A DNA stretch of 14,248 nucleotides from Oribacterium sp. UBA6992 (GTDB lineage Bacteria; Bacillota; Clostridia; Lachnospirales; Lachnospiraceae), in the NCBI GenBank assembly GCA_002449915.1, contig DJXY01000201.1, forward strand, positions 1 through 14,248, in the 5' to 3' direction. Positions 7,005 to 13,464 of the stretch are shown piece by piece. The notes beneath the pieces were generated by a model, which saw nothing but the letters and a program-made list of their open reading frames with translations, had not been told where the DNA came from and did no database searches. A program made the position numbers and the translations under genes. Numbering within the stretch: the first letter of the stretch is position 1; each line of letters begins with the position of its first letter.

Positions 7005-8252
7005 TCATGCCTTTGGAGTGTCATCAGAGGCAGAGGCATTCGCATCAGGAGCCTGCGGAGCGGCGTCATTATCCTGCTGCTTCCGCCTCATCAAATGCTT
7101 TTTCCGGATTTTTTTCCCTGCGAATGCAAATACCGCGACAGCCGCGAGCGTGACGAGGATCTGCGGAAGATGCGTGATGATGCTTACCATAAGGTTTACC
7201 GCATCAGAGACCAGCGCTCCGGTATTTTCCTTGAGCCCCTCCCGGATCCGGTCCTGGAGACGATCGCCCGTACCGGTTGTAAAGGCACGAGTTTCTTTTA
7301 CGCTGAGCGTCACAGTCGAGTATTGCACCAGATTGTCATACAGCCGGAGGTTGGATTCCAGTGACTCGAGCTGGTAGCGAATGTCACTTAGCCGGGACTC
7401 GATCGCAATCACTGCATCCATGGACTCTGCCTGCGCCATAAGCTCAAGGAGACGATCCTGCTCTGCGGTCAGTGCCTTTTTCCTGGACTCGATGTCATGA
7501 TACTGAAGCGTGACATCCTGTGTATTTTCTGTTTTCCGTGTGAGATGCGCTTTACCGGATGCAAACATTAGGAAGCTGTCCAGCTTCTCGGACGGTATCC
7601 TCAGAGTGAAGGCTGCGTACCGGTCCGTAGATGCATAGGTGCTTGCCGCCTGCTCTTCTGTACCCTGGATATCCGAACTCTCAATATAGCCTCCCAGTGC
7701 CTTGGTTTCCGACGAAATATCCGAAAGAAAGGCATCAAAATCATCCGTTTCAAAGGAAAGATCGGCGTTTCGGATGAGCTTCCGATCCGGGCGGATTTCA
7801 TTGGTGTCGACCGCGCCGTTGTCTGCATCTGAAGCTTCACCGGTGGCTCCCGTCAAATACTCCGAAGAGTCTTCCATCAAAGCTTCTCCTTCAGTATCCT
7901 CCAAAGAGCCTTCCCCATGTGCCGGGGTGCCGGAGGAAGCCCCGGGATATGGAGACGGATGAACCGAAGCGGCTTTTAAGCCGGATGTACCTGGCGCCAT
8001 GTCTCCGCTCATGGATGCCTCACCTCGGGAAGTGTCCGCCTCCGGCGAAATTGCGCTTAACTCCTGCCGGAAGCTTTGGGTCGTCTTTGCGCCCGCACCG
8101 CAGGCATTGAGACATCCCATCGCGAGCAGCAGTACAGCACCCGCCACTATAAGCACCCGGCGTTTTGAAGCTTTCCTTCCAAAGTGGAGTTTCTTATACA
8201 AGTACAAGGTCTTGAGCGGATCCTGCATCGGTTTAAACTGCTGTTTCTTCAT
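7005..8252 (-). CDS. DUF4349-family envelope lipoprotein
   Basis: A 415-residue protein of the DUF4349 family, whose function is not established. It has a basic N-terminus of about 32 residues, a hydrophobic segment (33-50) ending in LNAC, a plausible lipobox with Cys51, then an acidic Ser/Gly/Pro-rich linker (about 55-155). The DUF4349 domain (about 157-322) starts at RKLIRNADLSFET and includes LGGYIESSDI, FTLRIPSEKLDSFL and a coiled-coil-like stretch (about 255-305). A second membrane segment (about 355-378) is followed by a basic tail. Lys/Arg at both membrane edges suggest both ends face the cytoplasm and the domain faces out. It lies 74 bases after the anti-sigma gene with no clear promoter between, so it is probably the third gene of the sigma operon. 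Its start follows AGGAGGTGG. Confidence 0.9.
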   Translation of the reverse strand: MKKQQFKPMQDPLKTLYLYKKLHFGRKASKRRVLIVAGAVLLLAMGCLNACGAGAKTTQSFRQELSAISPEADTSRGEASMSGDMAPGTSGLKAASVHPSPYPGASSGTPAHGEGSLEDTEGEALMEDSSEYLTGATGEASDADNGAVDTNEIRPDRKLIRNADLSFETDDFDAFLSDISSETKALGGYIESSDIQGTEEQAASTYASTDRYAAFTLRIPSEKLDSFLMFASGKAHLTRKTENTQDVTLQYHDIESRKKALTAEQDRLLELMAQAESMDAVIAIESRLSDIRYQLESLESNLRLYDNLVQYSTVTLSVKETRAFTTGTGDRLQDRIREGLKENTGALVSDAVNLMVSIITHLPQILVTLAAVAVFAFAGKKIRKKHLMRRKQQDNDAAPQAPDANASASDDTPKA

Positions 8253-8326
8253 GATTCCACCTCCTGTTCTCTTTCACGACATGGCGGGCTATTTGGATCG
8301 TCTGCTTTTTGCGCGACCAGTGACGT

Positions 8327-9082
8327 TCAGCTGATTTTCCGGATCAGCTCGAGCATGTCTTCCTCTGTGAATGCTTCCTGCCCGGCATCGACCGCGTAGC
8401 TGTATGTTGTTTTGCCGTCACCATCTTTTGCAGACCAGATTGCATTTCCAACTTTGCCATCCTTCATCCGAAGCGTCACATCATGTCCTTCAAGTGTAAG
8501 TGTTTTCTCCTCATCATAGCTTGTGTAATCTCCGCTGATGTCATCGGAGCTAAGGGATTTCCGGATCCGGAAGCCCTCCTGACCAGCGGGACCGGGACTT
8601 AAGTAAAGGATTTCCAGAGTCTCACCGGGTATCGCACGGTATGTAAGCGAGGTATACGAACCGTATGCATCCGGTGCCTCGATTGTTATACCGGCACTCT
8701 GCTCTGCTTCCTCGAGTGTAGAAAAATCCATCCATGGATTGCCAATGGATAACGCTGCGCTGTCCTTTGTCCTGGCTGCTGCTTTACTTCGGATTTCCGG
8801 AGCTGCTTCAGTGAGATCCGGGGAAGTTTCTGTTTCTATGCCGGCGGCAAGCTCGGAGCGGTAAGCATTCACCTTGGCCTGCTTTATGGTATGAATCGCG
8901 ATACCGGACCCGAGTACCACGATAACTGTAGCGGCTGCAGTCCATACCTGTCTCCTGAAGTGTGACGTTTTGCGGTTTGGTATGTGGAGGACAGGAGCGT
9001 TGTCTTCCGGAGGCGCAGCTTCTTCTATGTAACGGTCATCGATCTTTCCCATCGCATCCAGCAGTTTTTCCTGTCTTGTCAT
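8327..9082 (-). CDS. Membrane anti-sigma-factor-like protein
   Basis: A 251-residue single-pass membrane protein. The cytoplasmic N-terminus (1-45) contains KLLDAMGKIDDRYIEEA, a pattern seen in clostridial anti-sigma proteins encoded beside ECF sigma factors. A membrane segment spans about residues 47-66, and the outer part (about 70-251) has a compact C-terminal domain from NPWMDFSTLEEAEQSAGI onwards that resembles DUF4367-type sensor domains; that last point is tentative. No zinc-binding HxxxCxxC motif is present. The ATGA overlap with the sigma gene gives translational coupling, as expected for a sigma/anti-sigma pair made in fixed ratio. The likely role is to hold the sigma factor at the membrane until an envelope signal arrives; the signal is unknown. 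Confidence 0.8.
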   Translation of the reverse strand: MTRQEKLLDAMGKIDDRYIEEAAPPEDNAPVLHIPNRKTSHFRRQVWTAAATVIVVLGSGIAIHTIKQAKVNAYRSELAAGIETETSPDLTEAAPEIRSKAAARTKDSAALSIGNPWMDFSTLEEAEQSAGITIEAPDAYGSYTSLTYRAIPGETLEILYLSPGPAGQEGFRIRKSLSSDDISGDYTSYDEEKTLTLEGHDVTLRMKDGKVGNAIWSAKDGDGKTTYSYAVDAGQEAFTEEDMLELIRKIS

Positions 9083-9639
9083 ATCGCAATTTCCCCTTTT
9101 ATGAGTTCTGCCCTGAGCTTATCACGGCTTCTTTTTAACGTCATTTTGACCTTGCTTTCACTTAACGCATACTGTCCGGCGATTTCCTTTATCGAAGCAC
9201 AATACCAGTAACGCCGGACAAAAATCTTTCGCTCCTCTGCCTTCAGTCCGGAGAGAAACTGATTCAGTACATGTATCAGAGCCTGTTGGTCCACAATTCC
9301 TTCAACGTCAGATTTCCCGGGCAATGTTTCCTGAAGTTCATCAAGGAGCATCGGAATTTCTCCGCCGCCACGCTTTTTAGCATGTATTTCTTCGTATTTA
9401 TTAAGCGCAAGATTTCTGGATATCTTTCCGAGAAATGCCTTTAAAAATGAGGGTCTTGCTTCCGGCATGGCATGCCAGGCGCTGAGCCACGTATCATTCA
9501 GGCACTCTTCTGTATCCTCCGGATTTTTGAGAATGTTTCCGGCGATATATTTACAGTATTTTCCATACTTTTTTTCTGTTTCAGGTATGGCATCTTCCGA
9601 TCGACTCCAGTAGAGGTCGATGATGTCTTTATCTTCCAT
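9079..9639 (-). CDS. ECF-type RNA polymerase sigma factor
   Basis: A 186-residue sigma-70 family protein with only regions 2 and 4, the ECF layout. Region 2 (about 21-87) includes NPEDTEECLNDTWLSAW and FLGKISRNLALNKY. Region 4 (about 122-180) includes LKAEERKIFVRRYWY and a helix-turn-helix, IKEIAGQYALSESKVKMTLKRSR. It belongs to the ECF group often paired with a membrane anti-sigma protein in Firmicutes, as here. The start at 9639 has GGGAG about 12 bases upstream, a rather long spacing, so translation may be modest. A promoter with ECF character lies upstream, which would make the operon self-activating. Confidence 0.93.
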   Translation of the reverse strand: MEDKDIIDLYWSRSEDAIPETEKKYGKYCKYIAGNILKNPEDTEECLNDTWLSAWHAMPEARPSFLKAFLGKISRNLALNKYEEIHAKKRGGGEIPMLLDELQETLPGKSDVEGIVDQQALIHVLNQFLSGLKAEERKIFVRRYWYCASIKEIAGQYALSESKVKMTLKRSRDKLRAELIKGEIAI

Positions 9640-9713
9640 GAAAGCGAACTACTCCCTTACGTCTATTTTGATTATCTGCTTTTTTTACTACTCTCTTCAT
9701 CTCTTTTCATCCT

Positions 9714-9742
9714 AACAGACAGGAATCGCTGGAAAGGCGTCA
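9714..9742 (-). promoter_or_regulatory. Candidate autoregulatory ECF promoter
   Basis: The minus strand has TGAC (9742-9739) followed by a CCTTTCC tract and, 18 bases after TGAC, GTCTGTT (9720-9714). A TGAC-type -35 and GTC-type -10 are typical of promoters read by ECF sigma factors and usual in front of their own genes. No good SigA promoter is evident between 9640 and 9757. The motif is short, so this is inference. Confidence 0.5.
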
Positions 9743-9755
9743 CAAAAATATGAGA

Positions 9756-9795
9756 TTTTAAAAGCGGACCACCGCTCATGCGACAGTCCGCTTTT
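9756..9795 (-). terminator. Intrinsic terminator after the fumarate-reductase-like gene
   Basis: Perfect 10-bp inverted repeat AAAAGCGGAC/GTCCGCTTTT (9760-9769 with 9786-9795), with a small inner CGC/GCG stem in the loop (9773-9775 with 9780-9782). On the minus strand the stem ends in TTTT and starts about 29 bases after the stop at 9824. The symmetry would let it act in both directions. It separates this gene from the sigma operon. Confidence 0.85.
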
Positions 9796-9823
9796 ATGAC
9801 ATTCCAGTTGTCAAATCATTTTA

Positions 9824-12169
9824 TTAAGCAGCTTTTTTGGTTTCAGCTGTGGCACTTGCAGTTGTCTCAGCAGTGCTGCTCCCCTGTGCAGTGCCAAGGT
9901 TGGCTGCAGCATGCTGTCCGGCAATTCTGCCAAATACAGTGAAGTCTGCAACGGCATTTCCACCAAGACGGTTTGCGCCGTGTACGCCTCCGGTAACCTC
10001 ACCGGCAGCATAGAGATTTCCGATCGGAGTACCATCCTCCTTCAGCACTTCTGTATCCTTATCGATCTTAATACCACCCATGGTATGGTGAATACCTGCA
10101 GTTACCTTAATTGCATAATACGGAGCGGTATCCAACGGAGATGCAAAGGAAGTACGATTAAAGTCAGGATCGGACTTCTGTGCAACATAACCATTCCAGG
10201 TATTGATGGTTGCATCCAGTGTATCCGGATCAATCTCCAGCTCCTTGGCAAGTGCCTTGTAATCGTCACCCTGCTTTGTATAACCGGACTTGATGTATCC
10301 CTGAATAACAGCGGAGGCATCCACCATCTTCTGATCTACGATGAGCCAGCTGTAAGAGCCCGGCTGTGCGATTTCCGCAGCGGAAACCACATCTCTGGTA
10401 CCTACTTCATCAACGAAACGCTTACCATCCTGGTTCACAAGGATAGCACCGTCACCACGGAGACCCTCGGTAATCAGATGTGCAGTGTTGGCTTCCACGG
10501 TCGGATGAATCTGGATTTGATCCATATCTACAGTAGCGGCGCCAACGGCAGTAGCCATATCGATACCCTGACCCTGCGCACCTGCGGCATTGGTTGTCAT
10601 AAAGCCCTTAAGGTCCGGACGATACTTTGTTACCATATCAAGGTTGGCACCAAAGCCACCAGTGGTAATTACAACAGAACCTGCGTTGATGGTGACGTTA
10701 TTGCCGGTTTCGCCGGTTGCATGGATACCGACAGCCTTTTTACCGGACGCATCCATCAGGATCTTATCTGCAGTAGTGGAGAAAAGAACCTGAATATTCT
10801 TACGGTCGTTGACATTCTTTTCCAGAATCGGAACCATATAAGCACCAACGGCAGTGGTCTTGCCCTCTGCGTTGACCGGACGATGAATACGCTTTACTGA
10901 AGCGCCGCCGAAGGATCCGACATTATGCATTTCTGCACCGATGGAATCCAGCCAGTCAATGGCAGCAGAAGAATTTTCTACCAGCGTCTTTACAAGAGTA
11001 AAGTCATTTTTGCCTTTACCGCCGATCATGGTATCAAGTTCAAAAAGCTCCGGAGAATCAAAATATCCGTTTGGAGCTGCCTGATACTCTGCCCACTGCT
11101 TCTCAACGGTATCTGCAAGAGTCTGAATGTCTTTATTATCTGCATACTGCTCTCTTGCGGTCTTGAGCTTGGCTTCTACGCCGGCACCCTCATTAAACTC
11201 ATTGGCATCCTGCCACTTGGTTTTGGCGGCATTGAGACCTCCGGTTGCGCGGATGGAGTTACCGCCAACCATGGTCTGAGACTCGACGAGGATGACATTT
11301 TTACCTGCATCGGCAGCTTCAATGGCAGCAACCATACCTGCACCGCCTGCGCCGACAATTACAACATCGGTATCATAGCTTACATCCTCTGCCTTTTCCT
11401 TATTGGCAGCTTTGGCAACATCAAATTTAGCCGGATCAAAGCCTGCATCCTTGATTGCAGCTTTTACTGCCTCGATGATGGCGTTGGAGGTCACAGTTGC
11501 ACCGGATACCGTATCTACCTTGGTTGTATTTCCCTCAATGATTTCCGGTGGAACCTGCTCGATTGCCTTAGTCCCGATGCCTTCCGTTTCCTGATGCTTG
11601 GTTACCTTAACATCATAGATGTTATCGGCATCCATGGTAACTTCAACTGTGACATCACCGTTGTTGCCCTTGGCTGTGCCGGTTCCCTTTACCGCATCTG
11701 CAGGGATCTCCTTCTTGGCTGTGCCCTCCGAAGCTGCCTTGGTCTCTCCGCCTGCCTTGGTATATCCAAAGGCTGCCGGATCCAGTCCTGCAGATGTAAG
11801 AGCGGCTGCAGCTGCTTCCTTAATTGCATTGGATGTAATGGTTGCACCGGAAACACCATCAACCTCAAGGCTGTTTGCTGAAAAAATGGCAGCAGGCAGC
11901 TGGTCTACGGCTTTGGTTCCGATGTCCTTTGTTTCATTCTGCTCTGTAACCTTTATTGCATAAATCTTGTCCTTGGTTGCAGTGACTTCCACAGTAACAG
12001 GACCTTCCATACCCTGTGCGGTACCACTTGCTGTTACGGCATCGGATGGGATATCGCCGGGTGCGGCACTGCTGCTGGTGCCCAGGTTTCTGGAGCCAAG
12101 TCCAAAGTAAACTGCAGCGATGACACCCACTGCAATTACAAGGATCGAAATCCATTTCTGGTTTTTCAT
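9824..12169 (-). CDS. Membrane-anchored fumarate-reductase-type flavoprotein with two FMN-binding domains
   Basis: A 781-residue protein with an N-terminal signal anchor (about 6-24), two consecutive FMN-binding domains (about 40-135 and 155-250) and a C-terminal FAD-dependent reductase domain (about 265-758). The covalent FMN sites are GVSGATITS (Thr110) and TVSGATVTS (Thr225). FAD binding is shown by VVIVGAGGAG (269-278). Active-site residues line up by spacing with soluble fumarate reductase Fcc3: His555, Thr567, Glu568, Arg571, Arg592 (the catalytic acid), His694 and Arg734. His555 and Thr567 hold the second carboxylate in fumarate reductases, so fumarate or a similar unsaturated acid is favoured over urocanate, but substrate is not proven. 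It probably works on the outer face of the membrane, with electrons passed through the FMN domains. The start follows GGGAG. The Ala/Thr-rich tail (759-781) is low complexity. Confidence 0.92.
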   Translation of the reverse strand: MKNQKWISILVIAVGVIAAVYFGLGSRNLGTSSSAAPGDIPSDAVTASGTAQGMEGPVTVEVTATKDKIYAIKVTEQNETKDIGTKAVDQLPAAIFSANSLEVDGVSGATITSNAIKEAAAAALTSAGLDPAAFGYTKAGGETKAASEGTAKKEIPADAVKGTGTAKGNNGDVTVEVTMDADNIYDVKVTKHQETEGIGTKAIEQVPPEIIEGNTTKVDTVSGATVTSNAIIEAVKAAIKDAGFDPAKFDVAKAANKEKAEDVSYDTDVVIVGAGGAGMVAAIEAADAGKNVILVESQTMVGGNSIRATGGLNAAKTKWQDANEFNEGAGVEAKLKTAREQYADNKDIQTLADTVEKQWAEYQAAPNGYFDSPELFELDTMIGGKGKNDFTLVKTLVENSSAAIDWLDSIGAEMHNVGSFGGASVKRIHRPVNAEGKTTAVGAYMVPILEKNVNDRKNIQVLFSTTADKILMDASGKKAVGIHATGETGNNVTINAGSVVITTGGFGANLDMVTKYRPDLKGFMTTNAAGAQGQGIDMATAVGAATVDMDQIQIHPTVEANTAHLITEGLRGDGAILVNQDGKRFVDEVGTRDVVSAAEIAQPGSYSWLIVDQKMVDASAVIQGYIKSGYTKQGDDYKALAKELEIDPDTLDATINTWNGYVAQKSDPDFNRTSFASPLDTAPYYAIKVTAGIHHTMGGIKIDKDTEVLKEDGTPIGNLYAAGEVTGGVHGANRLGGNAVADFTVFGRIAGQHAAANLGTAQGSSTAETTASATAETKKAA

Positions 12170-12203
12170 TGAAATACTCTCCCTCTTTTCTGAGATAAAT
12201 AAA

Positions 12204-12219
12204 ACATTAATAATAATGT
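12204..12219 (-). promoter_or_regulatory. Palindrome at the start of the reductase transcript, possible operator
   Basis: ACATTA-TTAT-TAATGT is a perfect 6-4-6 palindrome that begins seven bases after the -10, so it would span about +1 to +16. This position suits a repressor site. The region is AT-rich, which lowers the weight of a short palindrome, and I cannot name a regulator. Confidence 0.35.
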
Positions 12220-12225
12220 GTTAAA

Positions 12226-12254
12226 ATTATATCAGAAACCCTATGGAAAGCCAA
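12226..12254 (-). promoter_or_regulatory. SigA-type promoter of the reductase gene
   Basis: On the minus strand TTGGCT (12254-12249) and a consensus TATAAT (12231-12226) are 17 bases apart. TGA before the -10 gives an extended -10. The predicted start near 12219 leaves a leader of about 50 bases with GAGGGAG before the ATG at 12169. Confidence 0.7.
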
Positions 12255-12386
12255 TATCAAATTATTATTTATCTGGATGGAAGCAGTAAAACAGGTTATT
12301 TCGGATGAATCGAGCCCCGAGATAGCCGTCCTCCGCAATGAAACCTTACTCATAGGCTGAAACCCGGTTCTGCTCCTCTCTTACTT

Positions 12387-13055
12387 TCACGCTAGGAGCA
12401 GCATCACGCCATAGTGGCAAATTGAGCCTGCAATGACAAAGCAGTGGAAAATCTCATGATTTCCAAAAAACCTTGGCAGCCTGTCAAAGATCTTAAGCTT
12501 CAGAGCATAGATTACGCCGCCGATGGTATAGATGATGCCGCCTGAGAGGAGCAGGGCAAATTCCGGAGCAGTCAGTGCCGCATGTATTTTTACAATGGCA
12601 AAGATGCAGGTCCATCCGAGCAGTATGTAGATCAAAGAATTCAGCCATTTCGGAGTATTGATAAAAATAATGTTCACAGCCATACCAATAAGCGACAGCG
12701 CCCATACAAGGATCAGCAGTCTCCAGCCCGTACGGTCACCGAGAGCAATCGCGCAGATCGGAGTGTAAGATCCGGCAATTAACAGATAGATCATCATGTG
12801 ATCGATCTTTTTCAGCAGCTTGTTGACCTTGGGAGAAATATCAAAAAGATGATATGTGGCACTCGCGGCATACAAAAGTACAATACTCAGCGCGAATATG
12901 CCAAACGCCAGAAGTTTCTCCGGACTCGGGTTCTGCGCAATCCGGTAAAACAGGAGGATGGCTGCAAGTATCGATAGAATCATGGCAATATAATGGGTCA
13001 GGAAGCTGCCCGGGTCCTTGACCTTAAGCAAAATGGAATTTCCTCGGAACAACAT
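12387..13055 (-). CDS. Hemolysin III / PAQR-family membrane protein
   Basis: A 222-residue protein with seven hydrophobic segments, the normal size of the bacterial HlyIII (YqfA/TrhA-like) family. Conserved residues of the PAQR metal site are visible: Ser65-x3-His69 in SATYHLFD, Asp85 in KKIDHMMIY, and His200-x3-His204 in FGNHEIFH, with GSYTP after the third segment. The exact function of bacterial members is unsettled; some reports link them to membrane lipid homeostasis, and the hemolysin name should not be taken literally. I start at the ATG at 13055 because GGAGG (13067-13063) is seven bases upstream. A GTG at 13061 is too close to it. The gene has its own promoter and appears monocistronic; no clear terminator follows. 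Confidence 0.93.
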   Translation of the reverse strand: MLFRGNSILLKVKDPGSFLTHYIAMILSILAAILLFYRIAQNPSPEKLLAFGIFALSIVLLYAASATYHLFDISPKVNKLLKKIDHMMIYLLIAGSYTPICAIALGDRTGWRLLILVWALSLIGMAVNIIFINTPKWLNSLIYILLGWTCIFAIVKIHAALTAPEFALLLSGGIIYTIGGVIYALKLKIFDRLPRFFGNHEIFHCFVIAGSICHYGVMLLLA

Positions 13056-13090
13056 ACACACACCTCCAAATTTATCAATAAGATATAATG

Positions 13091-13105
13091 TAGTTTTTAA
13101 AACTA
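13091..13105 (-). promoter_or_regulatory. Perfect 15-base palindrome in the hlyIII leader
   Basis: TAGTTTT-A-AAAACTA on the minus strand is a perfect 7-1-7 palindrome, and the flanks add partial matches. It sits between the -10 and the ribosome site of the hlyIII-family gene, about +12 to +26, a typical place for an operator. No known regulator motif is recognised. Confidence 0.4.
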
Positions 13106-13123
13106 TGTTATGCCTTATACATG

Positions 13124-13151
13124 ATTATATATGTTTTTGTGGAAAAAGCAA
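13124..13151 (-). promoter_or_regulatory. SigA-type promoter of the hlyIII-family gene
   Basis: TTGCTT (13151-13146) and consensus TATAAT (13129-13124) on the minus strand are 16 bases apart. The predicted start near 13117 leaves a leader of about 60 bases with GGAGG. A second TATA-like stretch at 13082-13087 lacks a good -35. Confidence 0.6.
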
Positions 13152-13246
13152 TGTTCATCGCCGAAATATTTAAAATTATTTAATTTAATACAACATCTAA
13201 ACAACGCCTACGATGACCACAGTGTGACATCCCAAAAAAACGAAGG

Positions 13247-13275
13247 AAAAAGGACCCCCGCGTTTGCGGAGATCC
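13247..13275 (-). terminator. Intrinsic terminator of the ammonium transporter gene
   Basis: On the minus strand GGATCTCCGC (13275-13266), loop AAAC, and GCGGGGGTCC (13261-13252) pair at all ten positions with two G-U pairs, followed at once by TTTTT (13251-13247) and a further seven-T run at 13240-13234. It is a strong rho-independent terminator, about 190 bases after the stop codon. Confidence 0.9.
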
Positions 13276-13464
13276 TCTCTCGATGAAGTACTACTATGTC
13301 TTTTTATGTGAAAGCGGTGCCCAAACCGCAGATCACCGTGGTAGGTTCTACCAAATGTTTTCGTTAGTTCTTAGTTCTGGCTTTTAGTTATGTTCCATGG
13401 CTTCTTTTTTTCATAACCACAAAAACTACTTCTTGTCAGTTTTTATAGCAGCTGCACATTCCGA
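13276..13464 (-). other. Long 3' untranslated region after amt with competing hairpins
   Basis: No gene is visible in these 189 bases. They hold TGGTAG-AAC-CTACCA (13353-13339, minus strand) and two mutually exclusive stems: GCGGT/ACCGC (13314-13318 with 13325-13329) and CGGTG/CACCG (13315-13319 with 13334-13338). The stretch ends at the terminator. It could be a plain 3' UTR or the source of a small RNA processed from it; I do not recognise a known RNA family. Confidence 0.35.

Noticed and set aside
9911..11881. Long plus-strand open frames opposite the reductase gene (9911-10900 and 10925-11881)
   Set aside because: They are antisense to a well-supported gene, have cysteine-rich, low-sense translations, no family resemblance and no ribosome site.
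12372..12399. GCTCCT/AGGAGC hairpin at the hlyIII-family stop codon as a terminator
   Set aside because: The stem is only six pairs with a 16-base loop, includes the stop codon and has no U tract.
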